NCBI RefSeq assembly: GCF_022458865.1 | Contig: NZ_JAJNMU010000002.1 | Coordinates: 434,001 to 498,000 of the forward strand | Direction: 5' to 3' | Length of the DNA: 64,000 nucleotides | Source: Paenibacillus periandrae | Lineage (GTDB): Bacteria; Bacillota; Bacilli; Paenibacillales; NBRC-103111 | Shown: positions 16,187 to 23,950 of the stretch, one piece after another | Layout: each line of letters opens with the position of its first letter | Position numbering within the stretch: position 1 is the stretch's first letter | Position numbers and translations under genes: made by a program | The notes under the pieces: generated by a model | Told to the model about the DNA's origin: nothing | Database searches by the model: none | Seen by the model: the letters and a program-made list of their open reading frames with translations, nothing else

Positions 16187-17161
16187 TTATTCATTCAATG
16201 CTTTTTTCAAAGCTGCCAAATTGTTTTTCATCACGCCGATATAATCCAGCTTGTTCTTCTTGTCCTCATCCGTCAAGCCTTCCAACGGATTGAGCACATC
16301 GGTTTTGGCACCTATTTCTTTGGCAACGGTAGCCGCCACTTTAGGATCAACCAGTGTTTCGAAAAAGATCGTTTTCACCTGCTTTTCCTTAGCGAACTTC
16401 ACAATGCCAACCATTTTGTCAGGGGATGGCTCTTGTTCGGGCGACAGTCCTGCGATAGGCACCTGAATCAATCCATACTCCTTGGCCAGATAGGCGAATG
16501 CAGCATGCTGGGTTACGAATTCTTTACGTTTTGGATTTTTCAGATCCGTCTTGAAGGCTTGATCCAAATCCTTCAGCTTCGCTATGTAAGCATCAGCATT
16601 TTTCTTGTAATCGTCTTTATGGGCGGGATCGGCTTTCTCCAATGCAGCCTGAATCGATGCTACTTCCTTTTGCGCCAGAACCGGGTTCAGCCATACATGC
16701 GGATCGTGATCATCGTCGTGATGGTGCTCTTCCTGCTTGGCTCCGTCCTTGGCAGGTGCCTTCTGATCAGCTTCCTCTTCCTCCGGCAAGCCCTCCAGCA
16801 AATCGATTCCCTTGCTGGCCTCCACCACAATCCTTTTATCATTAGCCGCACTCTTCAGTGAAGCCTCGACCCAGCCCTCCACAATCCCGTTATAGACGAA
16901 AACATCAGCTTCCTTGATCAGCTTCATCTCCTTGGCTGACGGCTCCCAATCATGCGGCTCAACGCCTGAAGGAATCAAGCCGATCACCTCGGCATGCTCA
17001 CCTGCCACCTGCTTGGTGAATTCAACCATCGGATAAAAGGATGCCGCGACCTTCAATTTCTTACCGCTAAAGGACGCCTGCGAATCCGAATTCCCACACG
17101 CTGCAAGCAATAAGCTTGATGAGATTGCCAATATAGCTGTTGTTTTAAACCACGCGTTCAT
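16187..17161 (-). CDS. znuA: Zinc ABC transporter substrate-binding lipoprotein
   Basis: 324 residues with a lipoprotein signal (LLLAAC lipobox, Cys about 21). It is a cluster A-I binding protein: VEPHDWEPS holds the first His ligand, a His/Asp-rich loop (EEHHHDDDHDPHVWLNP) follows, then TQHAAFAYLA and a C-terminal ETLVDP. This arrangement is that of ZnuA/AdcA zinc receptors. It overlaps the end of the permease gene by 17 bases, so it is translationally coupled as the last gene of zur-znuC-znuB-znuA. The charged loop is presumed to bind zinc. Confidence 0.93.
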   Translation of the reverse strand: MNAWFKTTAILAISSSLLLAACGNSDSQASFSGKKLKVAASFYPMVEFTKQVAGEHAEVIGLIPSGVEPHDWEPSAKEMKLIKEADVFVYNGIVEGWVEASLKSAANDKRIVVEASKGIDLLEGLPEEEEADQKAPAKDGAKQEEHHHDDDHDPHVWLNPVLAQKEVASIQAALEKADPAHKDDYKKNADAYIAKLKDLDQAFKTDLKNPKRKEFVTQHAAFAYLAKEYGLIQVPIAGLSPEQEPSPDKMVGIVKFAKEKQVKTIFFETLVDPKVAATVAKEIGAKTDVLNPLEGLTDEDKKNKLDYIGVMKNNLAALKKALNE

Positions 17162-18071
17162 GATTGTTTCCCCCTGCTTCCTGAATAGATGGTTCTTTCA
17201 TAAAACTGCGAGCCTCGCTTTGAAGCTCTCTTTTCTGTAATTCCATACTCGTGTTGCGATTTTTGCCCAGCTTGACGATACATTTTTTAACCACAATTCC
17301 GATCACTAGGAAAATCAAAAGCACAAGTGCAATCGTGCCGCCAGGAGGAGTACTCCAGGTATAAGAAGCCGTCAGTCCGCTGAATACGCCGACCAAGCCG
17401 ATAACCATAGATAACAGGAGCGCAGCTGCAAAGCTCGGAGCTATCCGTATTGCGAGTGCGGCAGGCAGAATGATCAAGGAAGAGACCAGCAGCACACCAA
17501 CAATCGGCATAGCCGCAGCTACAATCATTCCCGTAAGAATACTGAAGGCAAGTGAAATCTGCTTGACTGGAAGGCCGCTAGTTCGGGCTGTTTCCTCATC
17601 AAACGTAATTTGGTATAAAGGTCTTCTCAGCGTATAAAAGAAAATTCCTCCGATCACAGCAACGCCCAGCATCATATAAAGCTCGGTTTCATTGACCGCT
17701 ACCACCGAGCCAAACAAATAAGCAGAAAAGCCTTTATTAATGCTCTGGTTCAAGCTCATCAGAACAACAGCGGTAGACAATCCGCCGATCATGATGATCG
17801 CAACTGAAATTTCACTGTAGGTTTTGTACGATCGCCGTACATATTCAACTGCAATCGCGCCAAGCACAGCTACAGCAAATCCCATTAGTGCCGGATTGAC
17901 TTTTAGGACTGCACCAGCTGCCACCCCGGCCAGTGAAACGTGCGATAGCATATCGGCCATAAGCGCCTGCCGTCTAAGCATTAAGTACACACCCAGCACC
18001 GAAGCGATTACTGCAATGATTCCACCGGCGCAAAATGCCCGCTGCATGAAGTCGTAGTGCAGCATTTCCAT
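17145..18071 (-). CDS. znuB: Zinc ABC transporter permease
   Basis: 308 residues with eight to nine hydrophobic segments of the ABC-3 family. Typical pieces are LRRQALMADMLSHVSLAGVA, EETARTSGLP (cytoplasmic coupling loop) and LLLSMVIGLVGVFSGL. The C-terminal 40 residues are charged and probably cytoplasmic. The start at 18071 has AAAGGAG upstream and overlaps the ATPase gene by 64 bases. The nearby downstream ATGs at 18065 and 18047 would reduce the overlap. Confidence 0.92.
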   Translation of the reverse strand: MEMLHYDFMQRAFCAGGIIAVIASVLGVYLMLRRQALMADMLSHVSLAGVAAGAVLKVNPALMGFAVAVLGAIAVEYVRRSYKTYSEISVAIIMIGGLSTAVVLMSLNQSINKGFSAYLFGSVVAVNETELYMMLGVAVIGGIFFYTLRRPLYQITFDEETARTSGLPVKQISLAFSILTGMIVAAAMPIVGVLLVSSLIILPAALAIRIAPSFAAALLLSMVIGLVGVFSGLTASYTWSTPPGGTIALVLLIFLVIGIVVKKCIVKLGKNRNTSMELQKRELQSEARSFMKEPSIQEAGGNNHERVV

Positions 18072-18733
18072 CCTCCGTGCTCCTTTCTTTCCAGCTCAAT
18101 GATGCGATCCAGATAGCGGCTAACCTCTGACAGCCCATGAGTGACCATGACAACTGTACGTCCATGTGCCTTCACCTGATGGTGCATCAGTTCATAAAAC
18201 CCGTATCGGCTTTCCTCATCCATACCGGTTGTTGGCTCATCAAGTATGAGCAAATCCGGCTGCTGTGCCAGTGCTCTGGCTATACACAGCCGCTGCTTTT
18301 GACCGCCAGACAGCTCGCCGATCTTTCGATGCCGCTGTTCCCACATGCCAACCTGACGTAGGGAGCGTTCTGTGATTTCGTGATCCTCAGGACGCAGCCT
18401 GCGCAGCCATGATCCACTGGTATACCTGCCGGAAAGCACAAATTCGAGAATCTTGCTCGGAAATCCACTGTTAAATGAAGCGACCTGCTGGGGGACGTAA
18501 CCAACTGCCAGCTTGTTCCCATCCTTATTGTAAGTGGACAGCCGAACCTCCCCGCTCCATGGCTGCAGCAGACCAAGCACCAGCTTGAGCAGAGTCGTTT
18601 TAGAGGCGCCATTGGGTCCCACTATGGCCACGAACTCACCGGAAAATAGTTCGATGTTAACACCATCCAGACTCGGAATGTCGTGATAGCCAAACACCAC
18701 TTTATTCATAGAAGCAAGCAGCATAATATTCAT
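18008..18733 (-). CDS. znuC: Zinc ABC transporter ATP-binding protein
   Basis: 241 residues: Walker A GPNGASKTT (note Ser in place of the usual Gly before Lys), signature LSGGQKQR, Walker B LLILDEPTTGMD, and THGLSEV for the switch His. The Gly-to-Ser change in Walker A (GASKTT) is a mild oddity that still leaves the essential Lys and Thr. The last 20 residues run into the permease gene. It is the second gene of the zur operon, seven bases after zur. Confidence 0.92.
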   Translation of the reverse strand: MNIMLLASMNKVVFGYHDIPSLDGVNIELFSGEFVAIVGPNGASKTTLLKLVLGLLQPWSGEVRLSTYNKDGNKLAVGYVPQQVASFNSGFPSKILEFVLSGRYTSGSWLRRLRPEDHEITERSLRQVGMWEQRHRKIGELSGGQKQRLCIARALAQQPDLLILDEPTTGMDEESRYGFYELMHHQVKAHGRTVVMVTHGLSEVSRYLDRIIELERKEHGGWKCCTTTSCSGHFAPVESLQ

Positions 18734-18740
18734 GTTCCTT

Positions 18741-19202
18741 TCAAGCGGATACTATATCCTGCACAGGCTTGCTTTCAGGATGTCGGCATTCCTCGCAGTA
18801 TCCGTATATTTCAAATTGATGCTTCACGACCTGAAAATGCACTGGTAAATTTGTCAGATGCTCCATGGGGCAATAGTCGAGTGGATAGATCTGATCACAG
18901 GACAGACATATCAGATGATGGTGATGATGCTTATGTACATAGCAGCCCAGACGAAATTTCATTCCATCCTCAAAATTGAACTGCTCCAGCACACCCAATT
19001 CCTGTAATAATCTAAGATTGCGATAGACGGTATCAAAGCTAAGTCCGTGGTGCTTCAGCTCCAGACTCTGATATACTTCCTTGGCTGACAAAAAGCCGGA
19101 TGTCTCTGCAAATAATCGCGCAAGCGTTCTACGCTGTCCGGTAATTCGCAGTCCATGATTGGACATCACCTGAATCGTACGCTCCACGCCCCGATCGATC
19201 AC
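18741..19202 (-). CDS. zur: Zinc uptake regulator, Fur family
   Basis: The 153-residue Fur-family repressor has a winged helix at about 12-90 (LRITGQRRTLARLF, FDTVYRNLRLLQELGV). A metal-sensing HKHHHHHLIC segment and two structural-zinc pairs (CLSC and CEEC) follow. Being first in an operon with znuCBA and beside Zur boxes identifies it as Zur rather than Fur or PerR. The start is GTG at 19202, with GGAGG 11 bases upstream. It is expected to repress itself, znuCBA, the GTPase-rpmG operon and the flavoprotein-FeoB-like operon when zinc is sufficient. Confidence 0.92.
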   Translation of the reverse strand: MIDRGVERTIQVMSNHGLRITGQRRTLARLFAETSGFLSAKEVYQSLELKHHGLSFDTVYRNLRLLQELGVLEQFNFEDGMKFRLGCYVHKHHHHHLICLSCDQIYPLDYCPMEHLTNLPVHFQVVKHQFEIYGYCEECRHPESKPVQDIVSA

Positions 19203-19223
19203 AGTACATTCCGCCTCCCAACT

Positions 19224-19244
19224 AATAAGTAATTATTACGATAT
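19224..19244 (-). promoter_or_regulatory. Zur box 1 upstream of zur
   Basis: Core GTAATTATTAC at 19229-19239 followed by GATAT. It lies 27 bases before the zur start, in a position to block transcription. Confidence 0.8.
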
Positions 19245-19341
19245 GGTTATGAAAAGAAAAGCTGCCGCATTGGGAAGCCAATTCGATGAGAACCTTCGTA
19301 TGCCTTACCCACAATCTCACATTTTCATAACTACAAACGAT

Positions 19342-19362
19342 TAATAGTAATTATTACTTTTT
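19342..19362 (-). promoter_or_regulatory. Zur box 2 upstream of zur
   Basis: Core GTAATTATTAC at 19347-19357 flanked by TTAATA and TTTTTT, a second full palindrome about 118 bases upstream of the first. Confidence 0.75.
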
Positions 19363-19397
19363 TCATTCTATCAGCTGCCTTGGCTTTCGTCAATGAT

Positions 19398-19418
19398 TTA
19401 ATCGTAATTATTCCAAAA
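19398..19418 (-). promoter_or_regulatory. Zur box 3 (imperfect) upstream of zur
   Basis: AATCGTAATTATTCC (19400-19414) matches the left half and centre of the box, but the right half has one substitution (ATTCC for ATTAC). The spacing of 57 bases from box 2 may allow cooperative binding. Confidence 0.6.
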
Positions 19419-19444
19419 TGGGAACTTTGCCATGAACAAGAGGT

Positions 19445-21094
19445 TTAGATGAACAGCCATGCAAGCAGAAGCGTGCTTCCTACAGATGTGAGCACTTGTT
19501 TACTTGCCAGTGCTGCGGCGAAGCGAATACCGAGTTCCTGACCGATGGTCCACATTGTGACCAGACACGCTGTCAGTGTGGATGCCAGGTAAACCAGCAG
19601 GAACGTCTGACCAGCACTTAGCATAGTCAGCAAGCTGCCATTACCCTCGTTAAGTATCAGCAATCCGTCTTTACGCAATATGGAGAAAAGTATCCCGGGG
19701 GCCGCTTCACTCGGTAGATGAAAGATCGCCAATAGCGGACCTACACTGCCAGCTAACCATATCAGCCCCCCAACCTGCTCCAGCAAGGCTGCTACCAAAC
19801 AAATGATTACAAAGATGGGCATCGCCTGAAAAATAAATTGTTTAATGACCGCGCGTACTCTCCAACTAACCCCGCGAAGTGTCGGCTTTTGTAAAAAGGT
19901 TGTATGAGCGTAAGCTGGCAGCGCATCAGCAGCCGATCTGACATTCCATAGTCGGGTATGGAGCGCTCCGACTACAAACAAAACGAGTAAATAAGGTATA
20001 AATAGCCAAGGATGGCCTGCCGATCCGAAGATAGACAAGGATGCACCGATCTGATAGCTGCAGGCGGAGCCATAGGTAATCATCGATACACACGATTTGC
20101 GTGTGCAGGCGCTGCAGGTACGGCTCTGAAATACAGCAACCACATTACAACCGAATCCGCTTAATACCGGAATCAAATCCCGTCCATTCAGTCCAATATA
20201 CCGCAGCCAACCGTCCAATGCATCGGTAATCCGATCCTTCAAGCCGCTTTCTTCCACAAGCCCGACGCTAATCCCGACCAATAGCACAACCGGAAAAGCC
20301 CACAAAAAGGAATACCACCCTAAGGTCAATATCCCATAATTCCCTGCCATGACCGCTTGAAGGATAGCCGGAAATTCGCTAAATAGAGCTTTCAAGGGAC
20401 GGATGACTGCCTGATCCGCTATGGGCTGCATCCATGCGGAGAAAAGGTACGCCGCGTAAACGGGAACGGCAAAAACCAGAACGGTCACCAGCAGCGATAA
20501 CCAACTTCCCCATACGCGATGCTCGAACCAGGTCGTCTGGGGACGGACCACGGGAATCTTTGGTGCCAGCAGCGGAATTGCGCTGGACCGCATGGGCTTC
20601 GCTGCAGCTATGTCTTGAATCAGGCATTGCTGCTGATGAATTTGCAATCTGCGTGAATCGACGGATGCAACGGGAATACCAAGCCATTCGCGATAATAGT
20701 CCAACATTTCGTGCAGCTTGGCCGATGACTTATCTTCGAAGGTTATCAGCAGTATTGCTTTTTTGCCACGCAAGTCCACAGCATCCAGCAGCATCGGAAG
20801 CTCGACTTGTACGTGGGTTCCGCGCACCACAAGCACAACCGTGTCTGCCTCAGACAGCTGCTCCAGAGCCAGTCTGGTCGTTGTACTGTCATCCTTCAAG
20901 CGGATGCCCGGCAGATCGGTTAATTCCAGCTCAGCAGACAATCTTGCTTTACGGCTCATGACAGTGGAACCGCGAAAGTTCGCTTCCTCTCCTGCTGCAT
21001 CTCCTGTAAGTCCCCGAAACAATGACGATTTACCGGACGATTCAAAACCGATCAGAACGACACTGCTCGAGCTGGCTTTCACTTGACTCAGCAC
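19445..21094 (-). CDS. FeoB-like GTPase/permease in the Zur locus, probable metal importer
   Basis: 549 residues. A short G domain (1-165) has G1 GFESSGKSS (16-24), G2 NFRGSTV (39-45) and G3 DLPG (60-63), but the G4 NxxD is replaced by TFED. Membrane Gate regions follow: GFGCN (313-317) is the FeoB hallmark, but the normal ENRRDR-like stretch is replaced by CSACTRKSC (327-335), then SACSYQIG and two further Gate segments. Canonical FeoB is about 650-770 residues, so this is a shortened, divergent member. GTG at 21094 overlaps the flavoprotein stop (GTGCTGA), with GGGGAGG seven bases upstream. Zur control suggests zinc, not iron, as substrate; that is inference. Confidence 0.8.
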   Translation of the reverse strand: MLSQVKASSSSVVLIGFESSGKSSLFRGLTGDAAGEEANFRGSTVMSRKARLSAELELTDLPGIRLKDDSTTTRLALEQLSEADTVVLVVRGTHVQVELPMLLDAVDLRGKKAILLITFEDKSSAKLHEMLDYYREWLGIPVASVDSRRLQIHQQQCLIQDIAAAKPMRSSAIPLLAPKIPVVRPQTTWFEHRVWGSWLSLLVTVLVFAVPVYAAYLFSAWMQPIADQAVIRPLKALFSEFPAILQAVMAGNYGILTLGWYSFLWAFPVVLLVGISVGLVEESGLKDRITDALDGWLRYIGLNGRDLIPVLSGFGCNVVAVFQSRTCSACTRKSCVSMITYGSACSYQIGASLSIFGSAGHPWLFIPYLLVLFVVGALHTRLWNVRSAADALPAYAHTTFLQKPTLRGVSWRVRAVIKQFIFQAMPIFVIICLVAALLEQVGGLIWLAGSVGPLLAIFHLPSEAAPGILFSILRKDGLLILNEGNGSLLTMLSAGQTFLLVYLASTLTACLVTMWTIGQELGIRFAAALASKQVLTSVGSTLLLAWLFI

Positions 21095-22215
21095 TGACAA
21101 TCCTCCCCGCAGCACGATAAATCCTCAAGCAGCATCCCTTGTTTACGGTATTTCTCAATAATCGAAGCATCAAGTCCTAAGGTAGCCGCGATAGCCTGGG
21201 CCACAATCGCAAAGCGCTGCCTGAATTTATAAATAAAGCACAGCAGCAAATTATCATGTACAACACCCGGACCAACAACAAATAGCCCTGGCGTCAGCGT
21301 TGACTCATCATTTGCATTCAGCCTGACTTCACCCTGTTCGCCTCGCTCAAATAAGGGTCCGATCAAGCTCAAACTTCCGTTAAAGCCTGTGGCCAATAAT
21401 GGCGGATGCTCCGTTGTGACGAACTGATGCTCTCCTGCTTCATTTTCGCAATAAACGATAAATCCGCCTTCCTCGGTCGGCTCTACCCAATGGACCTCAT
21501 AACCGCTCATAAACTCGATAAGTCCGCCAGCATTTGCCTCCTTTAATCGATCCTTCGTATAAGGCGTTAATTCCACACTGGGATCGCTGCTGCCCTTTCT
21601 TTCCCAACGATTGCTGCGATCAATTACTTTGACCCTCTTATTCAGCCTGCTCAGGTGAATGGCCGCATCAATCCCGCTTTCATAGCCCCCGATGATCACG
21701 ATTTCTTCGCCATCAATCTGCTTCCACTCGTCTACAAGACTGTTGTGTATGCAATGCTCGGCTCCAGGAAACCCATCCAGACGCGGATATTGAAATTCAC
21801 CTGCCGCCCATATGACGAAACGACTATGCAGAGGGCCATCCGAAGTATCCACAACAAAACCACCGTCCTCTGTCCGTACAGCTTCTACATCGATACCCGT
21901 CTGGATAGGCAGCTTCTTATAATCAGCAACAGCCTGCAAATAGTCGGCATAATCCGCCCCGGAAGGATGCTCCGTTCCAAGTGTGTAGGCCGGCGAGGTA
22001 CTTAGTGCAATCGCGTTCAAATCCAGCAAGCCATAAGCATTACTAGTAAAGGAAGGGGTGATAAAACGCATTTCCTCCGGCCACAACAAAAATGAAGCCC
22101 CTACCTCACTTCTTTCCAAAATAACGAAGTGGGTCAAACCCATATCCTGCAAAGCAACACCGACGCCTATTCCTGCCGGTCCGGCTCCAACGATAATACA
22201 ATCAAATCGATCCAT
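21088..22215 (-). CDS. CzcO-like NAD(P)/FAD-binding oxidoreductase with Cys-rich tail
   Basis: 375 residues. The FAD motif GAGPAGIG (10-17) is followed by a long ER.EVG..FLLWP segment. The second nucleotide motif GGYESG (about 176-181) and LLATGF and VVGPGV sites near the end are typical of the flavin-monooxygenase/CzcO group. The protein ends SCCGEDCQC, four cysteines in nine residues, resembling a metal- or thiol-binding tail. It is first in an operon with the FeoB-like gene and translationally coupled to it. A Zur box lies 37 bases upstream. The substrate is unknown. Reduction of a metal ligand, or metallophore processing for import, are possibilities. Confidence 0.82.
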   Translation of the reverse strand: MDRFDCIIVGAGPAGIGVGVALQDMGLTHFVILERSEVGASFLLWPEEMRFITPSFTSNAYGLLDLNAIALSTSPAYTLGTEHPSGADYADYLQAVADYKKLPIQTGIDVEAVRTEDGGFVVDTSDGPLHSRFVIWAAGEFQYPRLDGFPGAEHCIHNSLVDEWKQIDGEEIVIIGGYESGIDAAIHLSRLNKRVKVIDRSNRWERKGSSDPSVELTPYTKDRLKEANAGGLIEFMSGYEVHWVEPTEEGGFIVYCENEAGEHQFVTTEHPPLLATGFNGSLSLIGPLFERGEQGEVRLNANDESTLTPGLFVVGPGVVHDNLLLCFIYKFRQRFAIVAQAIAATLGLDASIIEKYRKQGMLLEDLSCCGEDCQC

Positions 22216-22246
22216 TACGAAATCAGCTCCTGATTTATATTTATTT

Positions 22247-22267
22247 TAATAGTAATAATTACAATTT
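22247..22267 (-). promoter_or_regulatory. Zur box before the flavoprotein/FeoB-like operon
   Basis: Core GTAATAATTAC at 22252-22262, a perfect 5+1+5 palindrome flanked by AATA and AATTT. It differs from the other boxes only at the central base. The remainder of the 268-base gap to 22483 shows nothing else I can support. Confidence 0.8.
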
Positions 22268-22483
22268 AAATGTATTAAAACATATTTATTTTCAATAGGC
22301 AAGCATTGTTTACACAAAAATAGAACCGTACCCGCGAGAGTCTTAACTCATTTCTCTCTGCAGCACAGCTCTCCCAAGAATGCTTGCCTCAATCAGCTTA
22401 TACCAAACGTCAATTTATGGATGAAGTTGCAGCGAATGAGTCATACTATGGTCATCTTAATGCCATTTGAAGGAGCGACCACC

Positions 22484-23203
22484 ATGATTAGTAATCGTGA
22501 GCTGAAAAATGAAATCGAGCAATTAAATGAACAAAATCAGTGTTTAACACAGGAATTGCAATCGATTAAAGAAATGCTCCAAAGCCAGGTCAACAACAGC
22601 GGGCAGTCTAATAGCGGTTCAAATTCATCTGGTGATAATGCCAAACAAACCCGCGGCGGCGGCAATGATTCCTCTGGTGATAACTCCAAGCAGACCAACA
22701 GACAGGCCGACAGCGGCGGCAGTGATTCTTCCAGTGGCGGCTTCAGGCAGGCCGACAGTGGCGGTAGTGATTCGTCCGGTGGCAGCTCCGGGCAGGCCGA
22801 CAGTGGCGGCAGTGATTCTTCCAGCGGCAGCTCCAAGCAGGCCGACAGCGGCGGCAGTGATTCGTCCGGCGGCAGCTCCAAGCAGGCCGACAGCGGCGGC
22901 AGTGATTCTTCCAGCGGCAGCTCTAGGCAGGCCGACAACAGTGGCGGTGGTGATTCAGAGCAAGCAGATGGCAGCGGACGTGATAGTGATTTTCAAGCTA
23001 TTGCCCAGGACTTTTCCAAGCTCAAGGACTTAACAAGTCAGTTGGAATTCAAAATGCAAAGCTATATATCCAATCAAACCTCGGGCAAATCACTCAAAGA
23101 AGAAGATGTGATTAATCTAGTTCTTGCGATGATGAACGGGATGATCGATTGGACCACAGACCTCATATCCAGACAAAATCAACAATCAGGGCCTTTGCAT
23201 TAG
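22484..23203 (+). CDS. SGD-repeat hypothetical protein
   Basis: 239 residues. Residues 1-30 form a short coiled coil (ELKNEIEQLNEQNQCLTQEL). A hydrophilic region follows, with five 15-residue tandem repeats of QADSGGSDSS-(S/G)G-type units, then a helical C-terminal domain (about 170-239) with VINLVLAMMNGMIDWTT. No signal peptide. Low-complexity Ser/Gly/Asp repeats may act as a spacer, possibly in a spore or envelope protein, but no family is recognised. The start is ATG at 22484 with GAAGGAG upstream. Confidence 0.7.
   Translation: MISNRELKNEIEQLNEQNQCLTQELQSIKEMLQSQVNNSGQSNSGSNSSGDNAKQTRGGGNDSSGDNSKQTNRQADSGGSDSSSGGFRQADSGGSDSSGGSSGQADSGGSDSSSGSSKQADSGGSDSSGGSSKQADSGGSDSSSGSSRQADNSGGGDSEQADGSGRDSDFQAIAQDFSKLKDLTSQLEFKMQSYISNQTSGKSLKEEDVINLVLAMMNGMIDWTTDLISRQNQQSGPLH
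22703..22927 (+). repeat. Five 45-bp in-frame tandem repeats
   Basis: Units begin at 22703, 22748, 22793, 22838 and 22883 with CAGGCCGACAG, and a degenerate sixth begins at 22928. Units 3 and 5 share one end (SSSGSS) and units 2 and 4 another (SSGGSS). This points to a 90-bp higher-order duplication. Confidence 0.9.
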
Positions 23204-23236
23204 GAGATATCAACTCCGCCAAGCAGCCAAGGCTCT

Positions 23237-23698
23237 TTACATAGTCAACCCACAGTGCGAGCAAAACTTCGTATCCGCATCATTGGCGGTTCGGCACCCC
23301 TGACAGATTAGACGGATTTCAGACGCTGATGCTTTCTCTTCATATGAGCTTGTAAACGAATATCCGCAAGCCGGACAAAATTTAACCTCACTGGCAACCA
23401 CCTTGCCGCAGCGGCATTCCTTCATATGGCGGGCTTGTTTGATTTTCTGTTCAATGGACTGGATTTCCTGTCGCAAGGAGCTAATATACTGACAATGGGC
23501 GGTCACTTCCTTGTCCGCCTGTTTCCAATTGCCTGCCGAATACGCTTTGAATACCGCTTCCCCAATCAGCTTGCTTGTCTTCTCCTGCTCTTTTTCCTTA
23601 GCTGTAATTTGAGCGCGCAGTTTAGTCGTTTCGACTGTCTGCTGCGCTTTTTTGGCTGCGCCCGATGCACCTTGCTTCATCCTGTCAAAAAAAGACAT
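23237..23698 (-). CDS. Double zinc-ribbon protein with coiled coil
   Basis: 153 residues. The N-terminal amphipathic region and coiled coil (about 15-90, KKAQQTVETTKLRAQITAKE) are followed by two zinc ribbons: CRCGKVV...CPACG and CQGC...CSHCG, each with two Cys pairs. Such zinc_ribbon_2-type proteins are common in Bacillales, with scaffold or sensor roles that are not established. ATG at 23698 has GGAGAGAGG upstream. It is not in the zinc operons and has no Zur box in front, though it is only about 1 kb from them. Confidence 0.72.
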   Translation of the reverse strand: MSFFDRMKQGASGAAKKAQQTVETTKLRAQITAKEKEQEKTSKLIGEAVFKAYSAGNWKQADKEVTAHCQYISSLRQEIQSIEQKIKQARHMKECRCGKVVASEVKFCPACGYSFTSSYEEKASASEIRLICQGCRTANDADTKFCSHCGLTM

Positions 23699-23816
23699 GA
23701 GACCTCTCTCCTTCACCTCGTAGTATTTCCTACTACAAAGCTATGAAGCACAGACAGGTACTCATGCCGATTATTCATAAATTAACGGATTTTGTTTATT
23801 GCCGTACCGATTTGTG

Positions 23817-23912
23817 CTAAAAAAAACGGCGCAGCAGGGAAACACCCAACAATACGATGACAATGACGCATATGAGCAGCAGCCTTTTTTCCTGCTTGTC
23901 GAACTTATTCAT
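23817..23912 (-). CDS. Possible 31-residue single-pass membrane peptide
   Basis: ATG at 23912 encodes MNKFDKQEKRLLLICVIVIV followed by LLGVSLLRRFF. This is a charged head, one hydrophobic helix and a basic end. It follows the HAD gene by 38 bases on the same strand. The ribosome binding site is weak (GGAAGTGG). The amino-acid pattern is that of a small membrane protein, but it could be chance. Confidence 0.4.
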   Translation of the reverse strand: MNKFDKQEKRLLLICVIVIVLLGVSLLRRFF

Positions 23913-23950
23913 TCGTTCATCCACTTCCCTTATTCCGCGCTTGTTATCAG

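Noticed and set aside
16166..16861. 231-codon open frame on plus opposite znuA
   Set aside because: It is antisense to a well-supported zinc-binding lipoprotein, with no motif of its own.
22537..22938. 133-codon open frame on the minus strand
   Set aside because: It is the mirror of the 45-bp repeats and has no ribosome binding site.
22703..22940. Regularly spaced 45-bp repeats as a CRISPR array
   Set aside because: There are no spacers. The repeats are contiguous, in frame and encode a Ser/Gly/Asp repeat, and no cas genes are near.
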